Counted from the first letter of the stretch, positions 33,177 through 43,950 are shown. The stretch: DNA of 64,000 bases from Acidovorax sp. NCPPB 4044 (GCF_028069655.1 NZ_JAMCOS010000001.1:4370001-4434000), one strand, 5' to 3'. A program made the numbers and translations. Notes: generated by a model from the letters alone, not told the origin.

Positions 33177-35989
33177 GGCGGTGGGGGCAGGTGGGAGGGG
33201 TGGTGCGGCGAATCCGGCAGCGCGGGTTCGGGCGGATCGGCCGCCTCGGGCACGGGAGGCGGTTCGCGCCGCGGCAGCGTGACGGTGAATTCTGCGCCCT
33301 GCCCGAGGGACACGCCGCCCGCGGCGATGTCGCCGCCGTGCGCCAGCACCACGGCCTTGCAGATGGCCAGCCCCAGACCCACACCCGGTGTGGCGGATTC
33401 GGCCTGCCCGCGCGTGAATTTGTCGAACAGCGTCTGCTCCTGCCCGCGCAATGCTGCCGGCAGGCCGGGGCCATGGTCCCGCACACGGATCTGCAGGGCG
33501 CCCGGCAAAGCCTCGGCCGCGATATCGATGGGCGGCGCGCCGTACTTGGCGGCGTTTTCCAGAAGATTGACCAGCACGCGCTCGATCAGCACCGCATCGA
33601 ATTCCACCAGCGGCAGATCCGGCGGCAGCGATGTGCGCACCTCGAGCGCACCCAGCGCGGGCCGCGCCGCGCGGATGGCCGAGCCCACGACCTCCTCCAC
33701 CGACTGCCAGTCGCGCCGCAGGCTCACATGGCCTCCCGACAGGCCGCTCTCGAGCCGTGCCATGTCCAGCAGGTTGCTCACCAGGGCGTGCAATTGATGC
33801 GCCTGCTGCACGATGCTGCGCGAGGCGGCCTGCAGCGCTTCGCCGGATTGCGCGGGCAAGGACTCGGCGAGCGCGATGAGCGCGGTGAGCGGCGTGCGCA
33901 CATCGTGCGATATCGCGCCCAGCAGGGCGTTGCGCAGGCGCTCGGACTCCATGTCGACGACGGCGCGCTGCGCCACGTCCACGTAGTGCACGCGCTCCAG
34001 GGCGATGGCGATCTGGCGGGCCAGGGTGTCGAGTTGCCGCGCCTGCTCGGGAATGAGGAGCCAGCGCGGCCGCGCGGGCGCGAGCGCCAGCACGCCGCGC
34101 ACGCGCATGGGGGCCGTGAGGGGCACGTAGCGCCAGCTCTGCGCGGCCAGCGTGGCCGTTCCGAGCCCGGCGCTCTGCCCGTGGCGCAGCGTCCAGTCGG
34201 CCACGCTCGCATCGAATCCGGCCGGAGGCTGCGCGGGCAGCATGAGGCGGTCGCTCTCATCGAGCGGCAGCACCAGGGCCTGCCCACCGAAATGTTGCTG
34301 CACCGCCGCCGTGCCGATGTCCACGATCTGCGCAGCCTCCAGTGCGGCCGAGAGTTCGCGCGTCAGCTCGAACAGCGAACGCGTGCGCTGCTCGCGCCCT
34401 GCCGACACGCCGGCGGAAAACCGCAGGCCGGCCGTGAGCTGCCCGACCAGCAGCCCCACGCCCAGCATCACCGAGAAGGTGACGAGGTACTGCACGTCGC
34501 TCACGGCGAAGGAGAGGCGCGGCGAGACGAACACGAAATCGAAGGCCGCCACGTTGAGCAGCGCGGCCAGCGCCGCAGGGCCGCGCCCGAAGCGCATGGC
34601 CACGCCGACCACGCCCAGCAGATAGAGCATGACGATGTTGGTCAGCTCCAGCACGCCCGACAGCGGAAGCGCCATGAGCGTGACCGCCACGCTCGATGCC
34701 GCCGCCGCGCCGTAGCCGGGCCAGCGGGCGGCATGGCGTTCGTCGCCGCCATTCGCCGCAGCAGGCGCGGCCGGTGCCGCTTCTGCGGCCTGCCGCCAGG
34801 GGGATGCGGCCAGACGGCGGCTGCTGCCGGGCTCACCCGCTTCCACGATGTCCAGGGCCGGCGCGGCGGTGCCGATGGCCTGCGCCATCCCGGGCACCGG
34901 CCACCACCAGCGCCCACGGCCTGCACGCATGCGGGCGCGCCCGACCACCAGGGTGGCGCAATTGAGCTGGCGCGCGTGTTCCGCGAGCGCGGGTGCCACC
35001 GCGCTGCCGGTGAGCACCGCCGTCTCCGCACCCAGGCCTTCGGCCAGCTGCAGCACGGCGAGCACGCGGTCGCGCTGCGGCGCGGGCAGCCGCTGCAGCC
35101 GCGGCGTCTCGACATAGGCCGCATGCCAGCGCACATTGAGCTGGCCGGCCAGCCGCGCGGCCGTGCGCACCGTATGGGCCGCGTCCTCGTGCGGCCCCAC
35201 GCAGGCCAGCAGCGCGCCGGAAGTGTTCCATGCAGGCGGCACGCCATGCCCGCCGCCGGACTGCTCCACGCGCCAGCCGCGCACGTCGTCTTCCACGTGC
35301 TCGGCGGTGCGCCGCAGGGCGATCTCGCGCAGCGCGATAAGGTTGCCCTTGCGGAAGAAATTCTGCGCCGCGCGCTCGGCCTGCTGGGGCACGTAGACCT
35401 TGCCCGCGGCCAGGCGGGCGGCCATCTCGTCGGGCGTGGCATCGACCAGCACGACCTCGTCGGCCTCGTCCAGCACCGTGTCGGGCACGGTCTCGTGCAC
35501 GCGCACGCCGGTGATGGCACCCACGGTGCCGTTGAGGCTTTCAAGGTGCTGCACGTTGAGCGCGGTCCAGACCTCGATGCCCGAAGCCACCAGTTCCTGC
35601 ACGTCCTGCCAGCGCTTGGCGTGGCGCGACCCCGGCGCGTTGGTGTGGGCCAGCTCGTCCACCAGCAGCACCGCGGGGCGCCGCTGGAGGGCCGCGTCCA
35701 GGTCGAACTCGGGGCGCGCACGACCGCGGTGCTCCAGGCTGCGCCGCGGCAGCACCGGCAGGCCTTCGAGCAGAGCGGCGGTCTCCGTGCGGCCATGGGT
35801 TTCCACCACGCCGACGAGCACGTCGCGCCCGGCCTGCCGCTCGCGCTGCGCGGCGCTCAGCATGGACCACGTCTTGCCCACGCCCGCATTGGCACCGAAA
35901 TAGATGCGCAGCTTGCCGCGCTGCACGCGCTGCTCCTCCGCGCGCATCTGCGCGATGAGGGCATCGGGATCGGGTCGGGTGTCGGGCAT
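33173..35989 (-). CDS. kdpD: KdpD sensor histidine kinase
   Basis: This 938-residue sensor has an N-terminal KdpD domain with Walker A FGANAGVGKTWSM and LLVDELAHTNAPGSRHAKRW, then a USP-like domain (about residues 250-365). Four hydrophobic helices lie between about 430 and 520. A GAF-like region follows, then the kinase core with H-box AISHDVRTPLTALI, N-box LLENAAKYG and G-boxes (DHGPGLP, GVGLGLAICKAV). A proline-rich tail is extra. It phosphorylates KdpE. The gene lies 58 bases after kdpC. Confidence 0.97.
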   Translation of the reverse strand: MPDTRPDPDALIAQMRAEEQRVQRGKLRIYFGANAGVGKTWSMLSAAQRERQAGRDVLVGVVETHGRTETAALLEGLPVLPRRSLEHRGRARPEFDLDAALQRRPAVLLVDELAHTNAPGSRHAKRWQDVQELVASGIEVWTALNVQHLESLNGTVGAITGVRVHETVPDTVLDEADEVVLVDATPDEMAARLAAGKVYVPQQAERAAQNFFRKGNLIALREIALRRTAEHVEDDVRGWRVEQSGGGHGVPPAWNTSGALLACVGPHEDAAHTVRTAARLAGQLNVRWHAAYVETPRLQRLPAPQRDRVLAVLQLAEGLGAETAVLTGSAVAPALAEHARQLNCATLVVGRARMRAGRGRWWWPVPGMAQAIGTAAPALDIVEAGEPGSSRRLAASPWRQAAEAAPAAPAAANGGDERHAARWPGYGAAAASSVAVTLMALPLSGVLELTNIVMLYLLGVVGVAMRFGRGPAALAALLNVAAFDFVFVSPRLSFAVSDVQYLVTFSVMLGVGLLVGQLTAGLRFSAGVSAGREQRTRSLFELTRELSAALEAAQIVDIGTAAVQQHFGGQALVLPLDESDRLMLPAQPPAGFDASVADWTLRHGQSAGLGTATLAAQSWRYVPLTAPMRVRGVLALAPARPRWLLIPEQARQLDTLARQIAIALERVHYVDVAQRAVVDMESERLRNALLGAISHDVRTPLTALIALAESLPAQSGEALQAASRSIVQQAHQLHALVSNLLDMARLESGLSGGHVSLRRDWQSVEEVVGSAIRAARPALGALEVRTSLPPDLPLVEFDAVLIERVLVNLLENAAKYGAPPIDIAAEALPGALQIRVRDHGPGLPAALRGQEQTLFDKFTRGQAESATPGVGLGLAICKAVVLAHGGDIAAGGVSLGQGAEFTVTLPRREPPPVPEAADPPEPALPDSPHHPSHLPPPP

Positions 35990-36047
35990 GCAGTGGCGGC
36001 AGAGCTTGAGGGTGGCGGGGCACGCGGCGCCCCGCAGTCTCGCGGAT

Positions 36048-36704
36048 TCAGCGCAGCGCGTCGAGCGCGAGGTTGAGGGCCAGCACGTTCACGCCGGCGT
36101 CGCCCAGCCAGGCGATGGCGGGCGCCTGGGTGTGCTCACGCACCAGGGCTTCCACGCGCTCGGGCGGCAGGCCCCGCGCGCGCGCCACGCGGGCGATCTG
36201 GTAGCGCGCGGCCGCCGGGCTGATATGCGGATCGAGCCCGCTGGCCGAGGCCGTGACCAGGTCCACCGGCACGGGCGCGGTGTTGCCCGGGTCGGCCTCC
36301 CGCAGTGCCGCCACGCGCGCTTTCACGGCATCGACCAGCGCAGGATTGAGGGGCCCGAGGTTCGAACCTCCCGAGGCGCCCGCGTTGTAGGGCATGGGCG
36401 CGGTGGCCGAAGGCCGGCCCCAGAAATGCCCGGGGTCGGTGAAGTTCTGCCCGATCAGCGCCGAGCCGACCGCGTGGCCGGCCCGGTCGTGCAGCAGGCT
36501 GCCTGCCGCCTGCTGCGGGAAGGCCGCCTGCGCCACGCCGGTGACCGCGAGCGGATAGAGCACGCCGGTGACCAGCGACAGGATCACGAAGAGCGACAGG
36601 GCCGGCCGCAGCAGCGGGCCACGGACCGCGGCAGGCGCACCGCCGTCCGGCGCGGAGGAGGAAGCAGGCGATGCCGCGATGGCGTCGGGGGGGGAGGTCG
36701 TCAT
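36048..36704 (-). CDS. kdpC: KdpC potassium-ATPase subunit
   Basis: This 218-residue subunit has one N-terminal membrane helix ([20 protein letters not shown]) and the KdpC motifs [31 protein letters not shown] and [15 protein letters not shown]. It stabilises the KdpA-KdpB complex. The first 30 residues before the helix are Ala/Ser/Pro-rich, longer than in E. coli. It follows kdpB by 26 bases. Confidence 0.96.
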   Translation of the reverse strand: MTTSPPDAIAASPASSSAPDGGAPAAVRGPLLRPALSLFVILSLVTGVLYPLAVTGVAQAAFPQQAAGSLLHDRAGHAVGSALIGQNFTDPGHFWGRPSATAPMPYNAGASGGSNLGPLNPALVDAVKARVAALREADPGNTAPVPVDLVTASASGLDPHISPAAARYQIARVARARGLPPERVEALVREHTQAPAIAWLGDAGVNVLALNLALDALR

Positions 36705-36730
36705 GGAATGTCCTTTCGGCGAGGCCGGGC

Positions 36731-38863
36731 TCAGACGAGGCCCACGGCCACGAGCGCCCAGTCGATGAGCTTGATGCCGATGAACGGCACGATGAGGCCG
36801 CCCATGCCGTAGATGGCGAGGTTGCGGCGCAGCAGTGCGGCGGCGCCCACCGGGCGGTAGCGCACGCCCTGCAGTGCCAGCGGGATCAGGAAGACGATGA
36901 TCAGCGCATTGAAGATCACCGCAGAGAGGATGGCCGAGGACGGGCTGGCCAGCCCCATCACGTTCAGCGCCCCGAGCTGCGGGTAGGTGGACACGAACAT
37001 CGCCGGGATGATGGCGAAGTACTTGGCCACGTCGTTCGCGATCGAGAAGGTGGTGAGCGAGCCGCGCGTCATGAGCAGCGCCTTGCCCGTCTCCACCACC
37101 TCCAGCAGCTTGGTGGGGTTGGAATCCAGGTCCACCATGTTGCCGGCCTCCTTCGCAGCCTGCGTGCCGCTGCCCATGGCCACCGCCACGTCGGCCTGGG
37201 CCAGCGCGGGCGCGTCGTTGGTGCCGTCGCCCGTCATGGCGACGAGGCGGCCTTCGGACTGGTAGCGGCGGATCAGGGCCAGCTTGTCCTCGGGCGTGGC
37301 CTCGGCCAGGAAGTCGTCCACGCCCGCTTCGGCCGCGATGGCCGCCGCCGTGAGCTTGTTGTCGCCCGTGATCATCACCGTCTTGATGCCCATGCGCCGC
37401 AGCTCGGCGAAGCGCGCCTGGATGCCGGCCTTGACGATGTCCTTGAGCTCCACCACCCCGAGCACGCGCGTGCCCTCGGCGACGGCCAGCGGCGTGCTGC
37501 CGCGCCGGGCCACGTCGTCGGCCGCGCGCGCCACCTCCTGCGGCAGCGCGCCGCCCAGCGCCTGCACATGCCGGGCCAGGGCCTGCACGGCGCCCTTGCG
37601 CAGCGCCACCGGCGCGGCGGTGCCCCGGGCGGGCAGATCCACGCCGCTCATGCGCGTCTGCGCCGTGAAGGGCACCAGCACCACGCCCCCGCCGGCATCC
37701 GCCTCCGCCTCGATGCCTTCGCGCCGCGCCAGCTCCACGATGCTGCGGCCCTCGGGTGTCTCGTCGGCCATCGAGGCCATGAGTGCCGCCCGCGCGAGGT
37801 GCGCCCGCGACACGCCCGGAGCCGGCAGGAAGGTGCTCGCCTGCCGGTTGCCGTGCGTGATGGTGCCGGTCTTGTCGAGCATCAGCACGTCCACGTCGCC
37901 CGCGGCCTCGACGGCGCGGCCCGAGGTCGCGATCACGTTGGCCTGCATCATGCGGCTCATACCCGCCACGCCCACGGCCGAGAGCAGGCCGCCGATGGTG
38001 GTGGGGATGAGGCACACCAGCAGCGCGATGAGCGCGGTGAGCGACACCACGGTGCCCGAGCCCGACGCCGATACGCTGAAGATCGAGAACGGCAGCAGTG
38101 TCACCGTCACCACGAGGAACACGATCGTGAGCGCCACCAGCAGGATGGTGAGCGCCACCTCGTTGGGCGTCTTCTGGCGCTTAGCGGCCTCCACCATGCC
38201 GATCATGCGGTCGAGGAACGATTCGCCCGGGTTCACGGTGATGCGCACCACCAGCCAGTCGGAGAGCACGCGCGTGCCGCCGGTCACGGCCGAGAAATCC
38301 CCGCCGGACTCGCGCACCACGGGTGCGGATTCGCCGGTGATGGCGCTCTCGTCCACCGAGGCCATGCCTTCGATGACCTCGCCGTCGAGCGGGATCACGT
38401 CGCCGGCATCGACCTGCACCACATCGCCACGGCGCAGGTTGGCCGCCTGCTCGGGCAGGAAGCGCGCGCCGTGGCGCGGCTCGGAGAGCTTCTTGGCCCA
38501 GGTGTCCTTGCGCAGGCCTCGCAGCGATGCGGCCTGCGCCTTGCTGCGGCCTTCGGCCAGCGCTTCGGCGAAGTTGGCGAACAGCACCGTGAACCACAGC
38601 CATACCGCCACGGCCAGGATGAAGGCCGGCCGCATTCCCATGTCCTGCGCCGCCGTGAGCGCCTGCAGCCACAGCAGCGTGGTGAAGATGCTGCCGATGA
38701 AGACGATGAACATCACCGGATTGCGCCATTGCACGCGCGGATCCAGCTTGGCGAAGGCCTGCCAGAGCGCCGGGCGCACGAGCGCGGCATCGAGCAGCGT
38801 GAGGGCCCGGGGGCGGGCCTGGGGGGTGGCGGTTGCCGTTGTCGTTGTCGTGGGTGTCGTCAT
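36731..38863 (-). CDS. kdpB: KdpB P-type potassium ATPase
   Basis: This 710-residue catalytic subunit has the phosphorylation motif [12 protein letters not shown], actuator-loop [28 protein letters not shown] and hinge motifs ([28 protein letters not shown]). Helices near residues 45-90, 225-275 and 600-700 form the membrane part. It hydrolyses ATP to drive potassium uptake through KdpA. A Thr-rich N-terminus ([11 protein letters not shown]) is unusual. ATG 38863 is preceded by GGAGAA. Confidence 0.97.
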   Translation of the reverse strand: MTTPTTTTTATATPQARPRALTLLDAALVRPALWQAFAKLDPRVQWRNPVMFIVFIGSIFTTLLWLQALTAAQDMGMRPAFILAVAVWLWFTVLFANFAEALAEGRSKAQAASLRGLRKDTWAKKLSEPRHGARFLPEQAANLRRGDVVQVDAGDVIPLDGEVIEGMASVDESAITGESAPVVRESGGDFSAVTGGTRVLSDWLVVRITVNPGESFLDRMIGMVEAAKRQKTPNEVALTILLVALTIVFLVVTVTLLPFSIFSVSASGSGTVVSLTALIALLVCLIPTTIGGLLSAVGVAGMSRMMQANVIATSGRAVEAAGDVDVLMLDKTGTITHGNRQASTFLPAPGVSRAHLARAALMASMADETPEGRSIVELARREGIEAEADAGGGVVLVPFTAQTRMSGVDLPARGTAAPVALRKGAVQALARHVQALGGALPQEVARAADDVARRGSTPLAVAEGTRVLGVVELKDIVKAGIQARFAELRRMGIKTVMITGDNKLTAAAIAAEAGVDDFLAEATPEDKLALIRRYQSEGRLVAMTGDGTNDAPALAQADVAVAMGSGTQAAKEAGNMVDLDSNPTKLLEVVETGKALLMTRGSLTTFSIANDVAKYFAIIPAMFVSTYPQLGALNVMGLASPSSAILSAVIFNALIIVFLIPLALQGVRYRPVGAAALLRRNLAIYGMGGLIVPFIGIKLIDWALVAVGLV

Positions 38864-38880
38864 GTCGTTCTCCTTGCCGG

Positions 38881-40686
38881 TCAGCGCGCCTGGAGCACCA
38901 GGTGCTCGACCACCGGGCCCAGCGCGAGCGAGGGCACGTAGTTCAGCAGGCCCACCAGCAGCACGGTGAAGATCAGCAGCGCCACGAAAAGGGGCCCGTG
39001 CGTGGGCATCGTTCCGGCACCGGCCGGCAGCCGCTTCTTCGATGCCAGGGAGCCCGCGATGGCCAGCACGGGCACGATCACGCCGAAGCGGCCGAACCAC
39101 ATGGCCAGCGCCAGCAGCACGTTGTAGAAGGGCGTGTTGGCCGACAGGCCCGCGAAGGCGCTGCCGTTGTTGTTGGCGGCCGAGGTCAGCGCGTACAGCA
39201 CCTCCGAGAAGCCGTGCGCGCCCGGATTCGCGATGCCCGCGCGGCCGTCCGCCGCGGCCACCGCCACCGCGGTGCCCACCAGCACGAGGATGGGCGTCAC
39301 GAGAATGGCCACGGAGGTGAGCTTCATCTCGCGCACCTCGATCTTCTTGCCGAGGTATTCCGGCGTGCGGCCGATCATCAGCCCGGCGATGAACACCGCC
39401 AGGATGGCGAACACCAGCATGCCGTACAGCCCCGTGCCGACGCCGCCGAAGACCACCTCGCCCAGTTGCATGAGCACCATCGGCACCATGCCGCCCAGCG
39501 GCGTGAACGAGTCGTGCATGCCGTTGACGGCGCCGCACGAGGCGGCCGTGGTCACGGCCGCGAACAGCGCGGAGGCGGAGATGCCGAAGCGCACCTCCTT
39601 GCCCTCCATGTTGCCGCCCGACTGCAGTGCCGAGGCGGCCTGGTCCGCGCCCAGGGCGGTGAGCTGCGGGTTGCCCGCCTGCTCGGCCGCCGTCACCGCG
39701 ATCACGGCCACCACGAACAGGATCGACATCGCCGCCAGGATGGCGACGCCCTGGCGCCAGTCGCCCACCACGCGGCCGAAGGCGAAGCACAGCGCCGCGG
39801 GGATCAGGAAGATCGCCAGCATCTGCACGAAGTTGGCGAGCGGCGTCGGGTTCTCGTAGGGATGGGCCGAATTGGCGTTGAAGAAGCCACCGCCATTGGT
39901 GCCCAGCATCTTGATCGCCTCCTGCGAAGCGACCGGGCCCATGGGCAGGGTCTGGACGTTCGTGGTCGCCTCCTGGGTCAGCGGGTTGCCGCCCGCATCC
40001 TTCAGCGGCTGGCCCTGCGCATCCAGCTGCGGCGCCTGGAAGGTCGTCGTCTCCAGCGTGGCCACGTCCTGGTAGGGCTTGAAGTTCTGGATCACGCCCT
40101 GCCCCGCGAAGAACACCGCCAGCACGAACGACAGCGGCACCAGCACCCAGGCCGTGATGCGCACCAGGTCGGCCCAGAAGTTGCCCACGTGGCCCTGCCC
40201 GTCGGTGCGCCGCGCGGCGAAGCCCCGGGCCAGCGCGAAGGCCACGGCGATGCCCGTGGCGGCCGACAGGAAGTTCTGCACCGACAGCCCGAGCATCTGC
40301 ACGAGGTAGCCCATGGTGCCCTCGCCCGCATAGCCCTGCCAGTTGGTGTTGGCCACGAAGCTCACGGCCGTGTTGAAGGCCGAGTCGGGCGATACCGCGG
40401 CCATCCCCTGGGGATTCAGCGGCAGCAAGTGCTGCAGGCGCTGCAGCGCATAGACCGCGAACACGCCCAGCGCATTGAAGGCGAGCAGGGCCAGCGCATA
40501 GTGGCGCCAGTGCATGCCCACGCCGGGCTGCACGCCGGCCAGGCGGTAGATCGGCGCCTCGGCGCGGTGCATCCAGCGCGGCAGGCGACCGTCGCACACG
40601 GCGGCCAGCGCCTTGCCGAGCGGCCACGCCAGCACGCCCAGCACGGCGAGGAACAGGACCAGCAGGCCCCAGGCAGAGGTGTCCAT
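38881..40686 (-). CDS. kdpA: KdpA potassium channel-like subunit
   Basis: This 601-residue integral membrane protein has about ten helices and four selectivity-filter-like repeats, including [48 protein letters not shown] and [14 protein letters not shown]. It binds and transports K+ while KdpB supplies energy. It lies 17 bases upstream of kdpB and 1 base after kdpF, so the genes are translated together. Confidence 0.97.
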   Translation of the reverse strand: MDTSAWGLLVLFLAVLGVLAWPLGKALAAVCDGRLPRWMHRAEAPIYRLAGVQPGVGMHWRHYALALLAFNALGVFAVYALQRLQHLLPLNPQGMAAVSPDSAFNTAVSFVANTNWQGYAGEGTMGYLVQMLGLSVQNFLSAATGIAVAFALARGFAARRTDGQGHVGNFWADLVRITAWVLVPLSFVLAVFFAGQGVIQNFKPYQDVATLETTTFQAPQLDAQGQPLKDAGGNPLTQEATTNVQTLPMGPVASQEAIKMLGTNGGGFFNANSAHPYENPTPLANFVQMLAIFLIPAALCFAFGRVVGDWRQGVAILAAMSILFVVAVIAVTAAEQAGNPQLTALGADQAASALQSGGNMEGKEVRFGISASALFAAVTTAASCGAVNGMHDSFTPLGGMVPMVLMQLGEVVFGGVGTGLYGMLVFAILAVFIAGLMIGRTPEYLGKKIEVREMKLTSVAILVTPILVLVGTAVAVAAADGRAGIANPGAHGFSEVLYALTSAANNNGSAFAGLSANTPFYNVLLALAMWFGRFGVIVPVLAIAGSLASKKRLPAGAGTMPTHGPLFVALLIFTVLLVGLLNYVPSLALGPVVEHLVLQAR

Positions 40687-40687
40687 G

Positions 40688-40786
40688 TCAGAACTCCTCC
40701 GCGCAGATCAGCGCGAACACGAGGTACGCGAACAGCAGCACGGCCACGATGGCGCCGAACCCGTAGAGCACTTCGATGCCGATCAT
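40688..40786 (-). CDS. kdpF: KdpF small membrane subunit
   Basis: This 32-residue single-helix peptide ([20 protein letters not shown]...) ends one base before kdpA starts. KdpF peptides stabilise the Kdp complex. Position, length and hydrophobic pattern fit, though the sequence itself is weakly conserved. Its ATG overlaps the stop of a further small ORF upstream. Confidence 0.88.
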   Translation of the reverse strand: MIGIEVLYGFGAIVAVLLFAYLVFALICAEEF

Positions 40787-40890
40787 CGTGCGCCTCCCCG
40801 CGGCCGGCCATCGTGGCGACCCAGGATCACCACGGCCTCGGCCATGGCGATCCACAACACCGCGATGGCGGCAATCCACAGGACATCCAT
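40783..40890 (-). CDS. 35-residue membrane peptide before kdpF
   Basis: The peptide MDVLWIAAIAVLWIAMAEAV with a polar, basic tail ([14 protein letters not shown]) has one membrane helix. GGAG lies 7 bases upstream of the ATG and its stop overlaps the kdpF start (ATGA), which is a strong sign that it is translated. I do not know a named family. It may be an extra Kdp-complex peptide or a leader peptide controlling kdpF translation. Confidence 0.6.
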   Translation of the reverse strand: MDVLWIAAIAVLWIAMAEAVVILGRHDGRPRGGAR

Positions 40891-40929
40891 TTCTGCACTC
40901 CAGCAACCCTTGCGGGCGATGGAGGCATT

Positions 40930-41100
40930 CTGGAAACCCGCCCGTAAAAAGTGTGCACAGCTTGCGGCGGGCCGCGTAAACGCGGCGTAAAAAGGCGTGC
41001 GGCCGCCGCACTGCACCCCAGGGGTTTGACGGCGCCTTGATGCGGGGCCAGCCCCTTTTGACACCGTTTTGACGCGGGCCTTTCTACGCTGGCGGTTTCC
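40930..41100. promoter_or_regulatory. divergent control region of kdp and the porin-like gene
   Basis: On the kdp side CGTAAA occurs at 40943, 40975 and 40986, the last two 11 bases apart, with a CCGCG-TAAA-CGCGG palindrome at 40972-40985. These are candidates for KdpE binding. On the porin side TTTGAC occurs at 41025, 41057 and 41068, and TTGACA (41058-41063) with TTTCTA 17 bases later is a possible promoter. All are read by eye and not tested. Confidence 0.45.
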
Positions 41101-41132
41101 CTTGCAAGCCGCCAGCGCGGCGTACCGCTCCC

Positions 41133-41954
41133 ATGACCTTCCGCCTTCGCCCCCCCGCCACCGCCCTGCTCCCGGTGGCCCTCTTCGCAGCCTGCCTGGC
41201 CGCGCCTGCCCTGGCCCGTGCGCAGCTCACCGGCAACCTGGCGCTCACCAGCGGCTACAAGTTCCGCGGCCAGGACCAGGAGGTGCTGAATGCGGCCGGC
41301 TTCGCCACGCGCCGCAGCGTCAAGCCCGCCGTGCAGGGCGGGCTGGACTACGCCTTCGCGGACACCGGCTGGTACCTGGGCAACTGGAATTCCAGCGTCC
41401 GCTGGCTGCGCGGCAACCGCCTGGAGAGCGATGTCTACGGTGGCTACCGCTTCAAGGCCGGCCCGTTCGACCTGGACCTGGGCGCCCTCGCCTACCTCTA
41501 CCCGGGCAACCGCGCCGGCAACACGCGCGAGCTGTACGCCAGCGCCGCCTGGAGCGACGAAGCACTGGGCCAGTTCACGCTGAAATACGCCCACACCGTC
41601 TCGCGCGACTACTTCGGCTACGCCGGTGCGAGCGGCGGCTCCGGCCTGTCGGGGCGCGGAACGGGCTACGTCAACCTGGCCTACAGCCGTGCCCTGGCGC
41701 CGCAGCTCACCCTGAAGGCCAGCCTGGGCTACACCCGCATGTCCGGAGACATCCGCTCGCTCGGTCTGCCCAGCTACGCGGACTACCTGCTCGGCGCGGC
41801 CTGGGACTTCGGCGACGGGCTCACGCTCATGGGCGCCCTGCAGGGCGCCACGCGGTCGGGGGCCTACGCGGCCGCCACCGGGCCGGCAGCGGATGCGGAG
41901 CGGGTGTCACCCAACCACCGGCGCCTCGTAGCCACCCTGACCAAGAACTTCTGA
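41133..41954 (+). CDS. TorF-family putative porin (Gcw_chp)
   Basis: This 273-residue outer-membrane protein has a signal peptide ending about LAAPALARAQ and then the family start LTGNLALTSGYKFRGQDQ. Alternating beta strands with YLGNWNSS, ESDVYGGYRF and GYVNLAYSRALAPQLTLKAS point to a beta barrel, ending in VATLTKNF with the terminal Phe needed for barrel insertion. The gene is divergent from kdp, which suggests shared control or an ion-uptake role, but that is inference. Confidence 0.85.
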   Translation: MTFRLRPPATALLPVALFAACLAAPALARAQLTGNLALTSGYKFRGQDQEVLNAAGFATRRSVKPAVQGGLDYAFADTGWYLGNWNSSVRWLRGNRLESDVYGGYRFKAGPFDLDLGALAYLYPGNRAGNTRELYASAAWSDEALGQFTLKYAHTVSRDYFGYAGASGGSGLSGRGTGYVNLAYSRALAPQLTLKASLGYTRMSGDIRSLGLPSYADYLLGAAWDFGDGLTLMGALQGATRSGAYAAATGPAADAERVSPNHRRLVATLTKNF

Positions 41955-42106
41955 GCGGCCGGCAGGAGGCTTCGGGCGCCGCTGCCGCAGCAGGTGGCGC
42001 TGCGCCGGCGGCCTGCGGTGCGGCGCCTGGCCGGAATTGCCTTGCCGGGCTCCACCAGCCGCCGGGGCGATTTCGCTCCCATGCCGCCGATTTCATTCAA
42101 TAGTTC

Positions 42107-42123
42107 GCTATTATTTTTATAGC
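42107..42123. repeat. GCTAT-N7-ATAGC short palindrome, copy 1
   Basis: GCTAT-TATTTTT-ATAGC lies 2 bases from the 3' end of ptsI. On the minus strand the arms flank an A-rich loop. The same arms and 7-base loop length occur at 60720-60736 and 63806-63822. It may act as a weak terminator. Confidence 0.6.
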
Positions 42124-42125
42124 AA

Positions 42126-43907
42126 TCAACTTCCCAGCACATCCGCAGGGTCGTCGGCATCGATCACCGACCGCGCCCAGGCGGCAAGCTTGCGGGTGTC
42201 GGCGCGCAGCACCTCCTGCTTCACGGCCAGGATCTGCGCGGGGTGCATCGAGAAGCTGCGCAGGCCCAGGCCCAGCAGCAGCCGCGTCATCGCGACATCT
42301 CCGGCCGCCTCGCCGCACAGGCACACGCTCTTGCCCTGCCGGTGGCCCTCGGCGATCACGTCGGCCACGAGCTGCAGCACGGCGGGGTGCATGGGATCGT
42401 AGAGGTGGGCCACGCCCTCGTCGGCCCGGTCGATCGCCAGCGTGTACTGGATCAGGTCGTTCGTGCCGATGGACAGGAAGTCGAAATACTGCAGGAAGCG
42501 GCGCACGATCAGCGCCGCGGCCGGCACCTCGATCATCGCGCCGAGCTGCACCGTGCCGTAGGGCGTGCCACGCGCATCCAGCTCGGCGCGCGCCATGTCC
42601 ACCTGCGCGAGCGTCTGCCGGATCTCGCTCACGTGCGCGAGCATCGGGAAGAGCAGGTTCACCGGCCCGTGCGCGGCCGCGCGCAGCACGGCGCGCAGCT
42701 GCGTGCGGAACATGGCCGGGTCGGCCAGGCTCCAGCGGATCGCGCGCAGGCCCAGCGCCGGGTTCAGGTAGCCGCCGGCTTCCTTGGAGGATTTGTTGTC
42801 GAGCGGCTTGTCCGCGCCCACGTCGATGGTGCGCAGCGTGACGGGCAGGCCGTTCATGCCCTCCACGGCCGTGCGGTAGGCCTGGTATTGCTCCTCCTCG
42901 CCCGGCAGGTTGCCGCCCCGCCCCATGAACATGAATTCGCTGCGGAACAGGCCCACGCCCGCCGCGCCGGCCCGCACGGCCACGGCCGCATCGGCGGGCT
43001 GCTCGATGTTGGCCAGCAGCTCGATGCGTTCGCCGTCGAGCGTCACGGCCGGCGTGTGCCGCAGCCGCGAAAGCCGCTCGCGCTCCAGCTCGGTCTGGCG
43101 CTGGCGGAAGCCGTATTCGGCCAGGATGATCGGCGACGGATCGACGATCACGATGCCCGCATCGCCGTCGATGATGACCCAGTCGTCCTGCCGCACGAGC
43201 TGGCTCGCGGCCCGCGCGCCGACCACCGCCGGGATGTCCATGCTGCGCGCCACGATGGCCGTGTGCGAGGTCTTGCCCCCGACATCGGTCACGAAACCCG
43301 CGAACACGCTCTGCTTGAACTGCAGCATGTCGGCCGGTGACAGGTCGTGCGCCACCAGCACCAGCGGCACGTCCACCATATCGCCGGGCAGCAGGTCCTG
43401 CTGCAGCCCCAGCGCGGCCGCATTGCCGCGGCGCGGGCTGCAGGGCGGCGGCGCCACGGGGCTGGCCACGCCCTTCATGTACCGCAGGATGCGCTCGACC
43501 ACCTGCTCCAGGTCGGCCTTGCGCTCGCGCAGGTACTCGTCCTCCATCTCGTCGAACTGGCGCGCGATGATCTCCAGCTGCGTCGTCAGCGCCCACTCGG
43601 CGTTGTAGAGGCGGTCGGTGATCCAGTGCTTCACGCCGCTCACGAGCGCCTCGTCCTGCAGCAGCATGAGGTGCACGTCGAGCAGCGCGGCCAGCTCGTG
43701 GGGCGCGTCGGCGGGCATCTCGGCCTGCAGGCGCTGCAGTTCCTCGACCACCGCATTGCGCCCGTTGCGCACGCGCACGATCTCGGCCTGGACCTGGTGG
43801 GGCTCGATGAAGTAATGCGCCACATCCACGCGGCTCGATGCCACCAGCACCGCCCGCCCGATGGCGATGCCCCGGGCGACGGCCAGGCCGTGGATGGCGA
43901 ACGTCAT
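42126..43907 (-). CDS. ptsI: PTS enzyme I (phosphoenolpyruvate-protein phosphotransferase)
   Basis: This 593-residue enzyme takes phosphate from PEP and passes it to HPr. The active-site His lies in GGKTSHTAIVARSMDIPAVV. The barrel domain has GLFRSEFMFMGR, NPALGLRAIRWS, GAMIEVPAAAL, the FLSIGTNDLIQYTLAIDRAD block and the LCGEAAGD Cys near the end. ATG 43907 starts at TFAIHGLAVARGIAIG. It lies 43 bases after ptsH. No sugar-specific EIIB or EIIC is in this window. Confidence 0.96.
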   Translation of the reverse strand: MTFAIHGLAVARGIAIGRAVLVASSRVDVAHYFIEPHQVQAEIVRVRNGRNAVVEELQRLQAEMPADAPHELAALLDVHLMLLQDEALVSGVKHWITDRLYNAEWALTTQLEIIARQFDEMEDEYLRERKADLEQVVERILRYMKGVASPVAPPPCSPRRGNAAALGLQQDLLPGDMVDVPLVLVAHDLSPADMLQFKQSVFAGFVTDVGGKTSHTAIVARSMDIPAVVGARAASQLVRQDDWVIIDGDAGIVIVDPSPIILAEYGFRQRQTELERERLSRLRHTPAVTLDGERIELLANIEQPADAAVAVRAGAAGVGLFRSEFMFMGRGGNLPGEEEQYQAYRTAVEGMNGLPVTLRTIDVGADKPLDNKSSKEAGGYLNPALGLRAIRWSLADPAMFRTQLRAVLRAAAHGPVNLLFPMLAHVSEIRQTLAQVDMARAELDARGTPYGTVQLGAMIEVPAAALIVRRFLQYFDFLSIGTNDLIQYTLAIDRADEGVAHLYDPMHPAVLQLVADVIAEGHRQGKSVCLCGEAAGDVAMTRLLLGLGLRSFSMHPAQILAVKQEVLRADTRKLAAWARSVIDADDPADVLGS

Positions 43908-43950
43908 CGGCGCTCTCCGGAAAGTGCGTGGCGGGTCGTCATGCCGGCGA

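Noticed and set aside
33191..36076. A 961-codon open frame on the plus strand opposite kdpD
   Set aside because: It has no recognisable domain, is extremely His/Arg/Gly/Ala-rich and exactly mirrors kdpD. Such frames are common in very high-GC DNA.
36671..38969. Long plus-strand frames (756 and 561 codons) opposite kdpB
   Set aside because: They are shadows of the kdpB codons with biased composition and no motif or ribosome-binding site.
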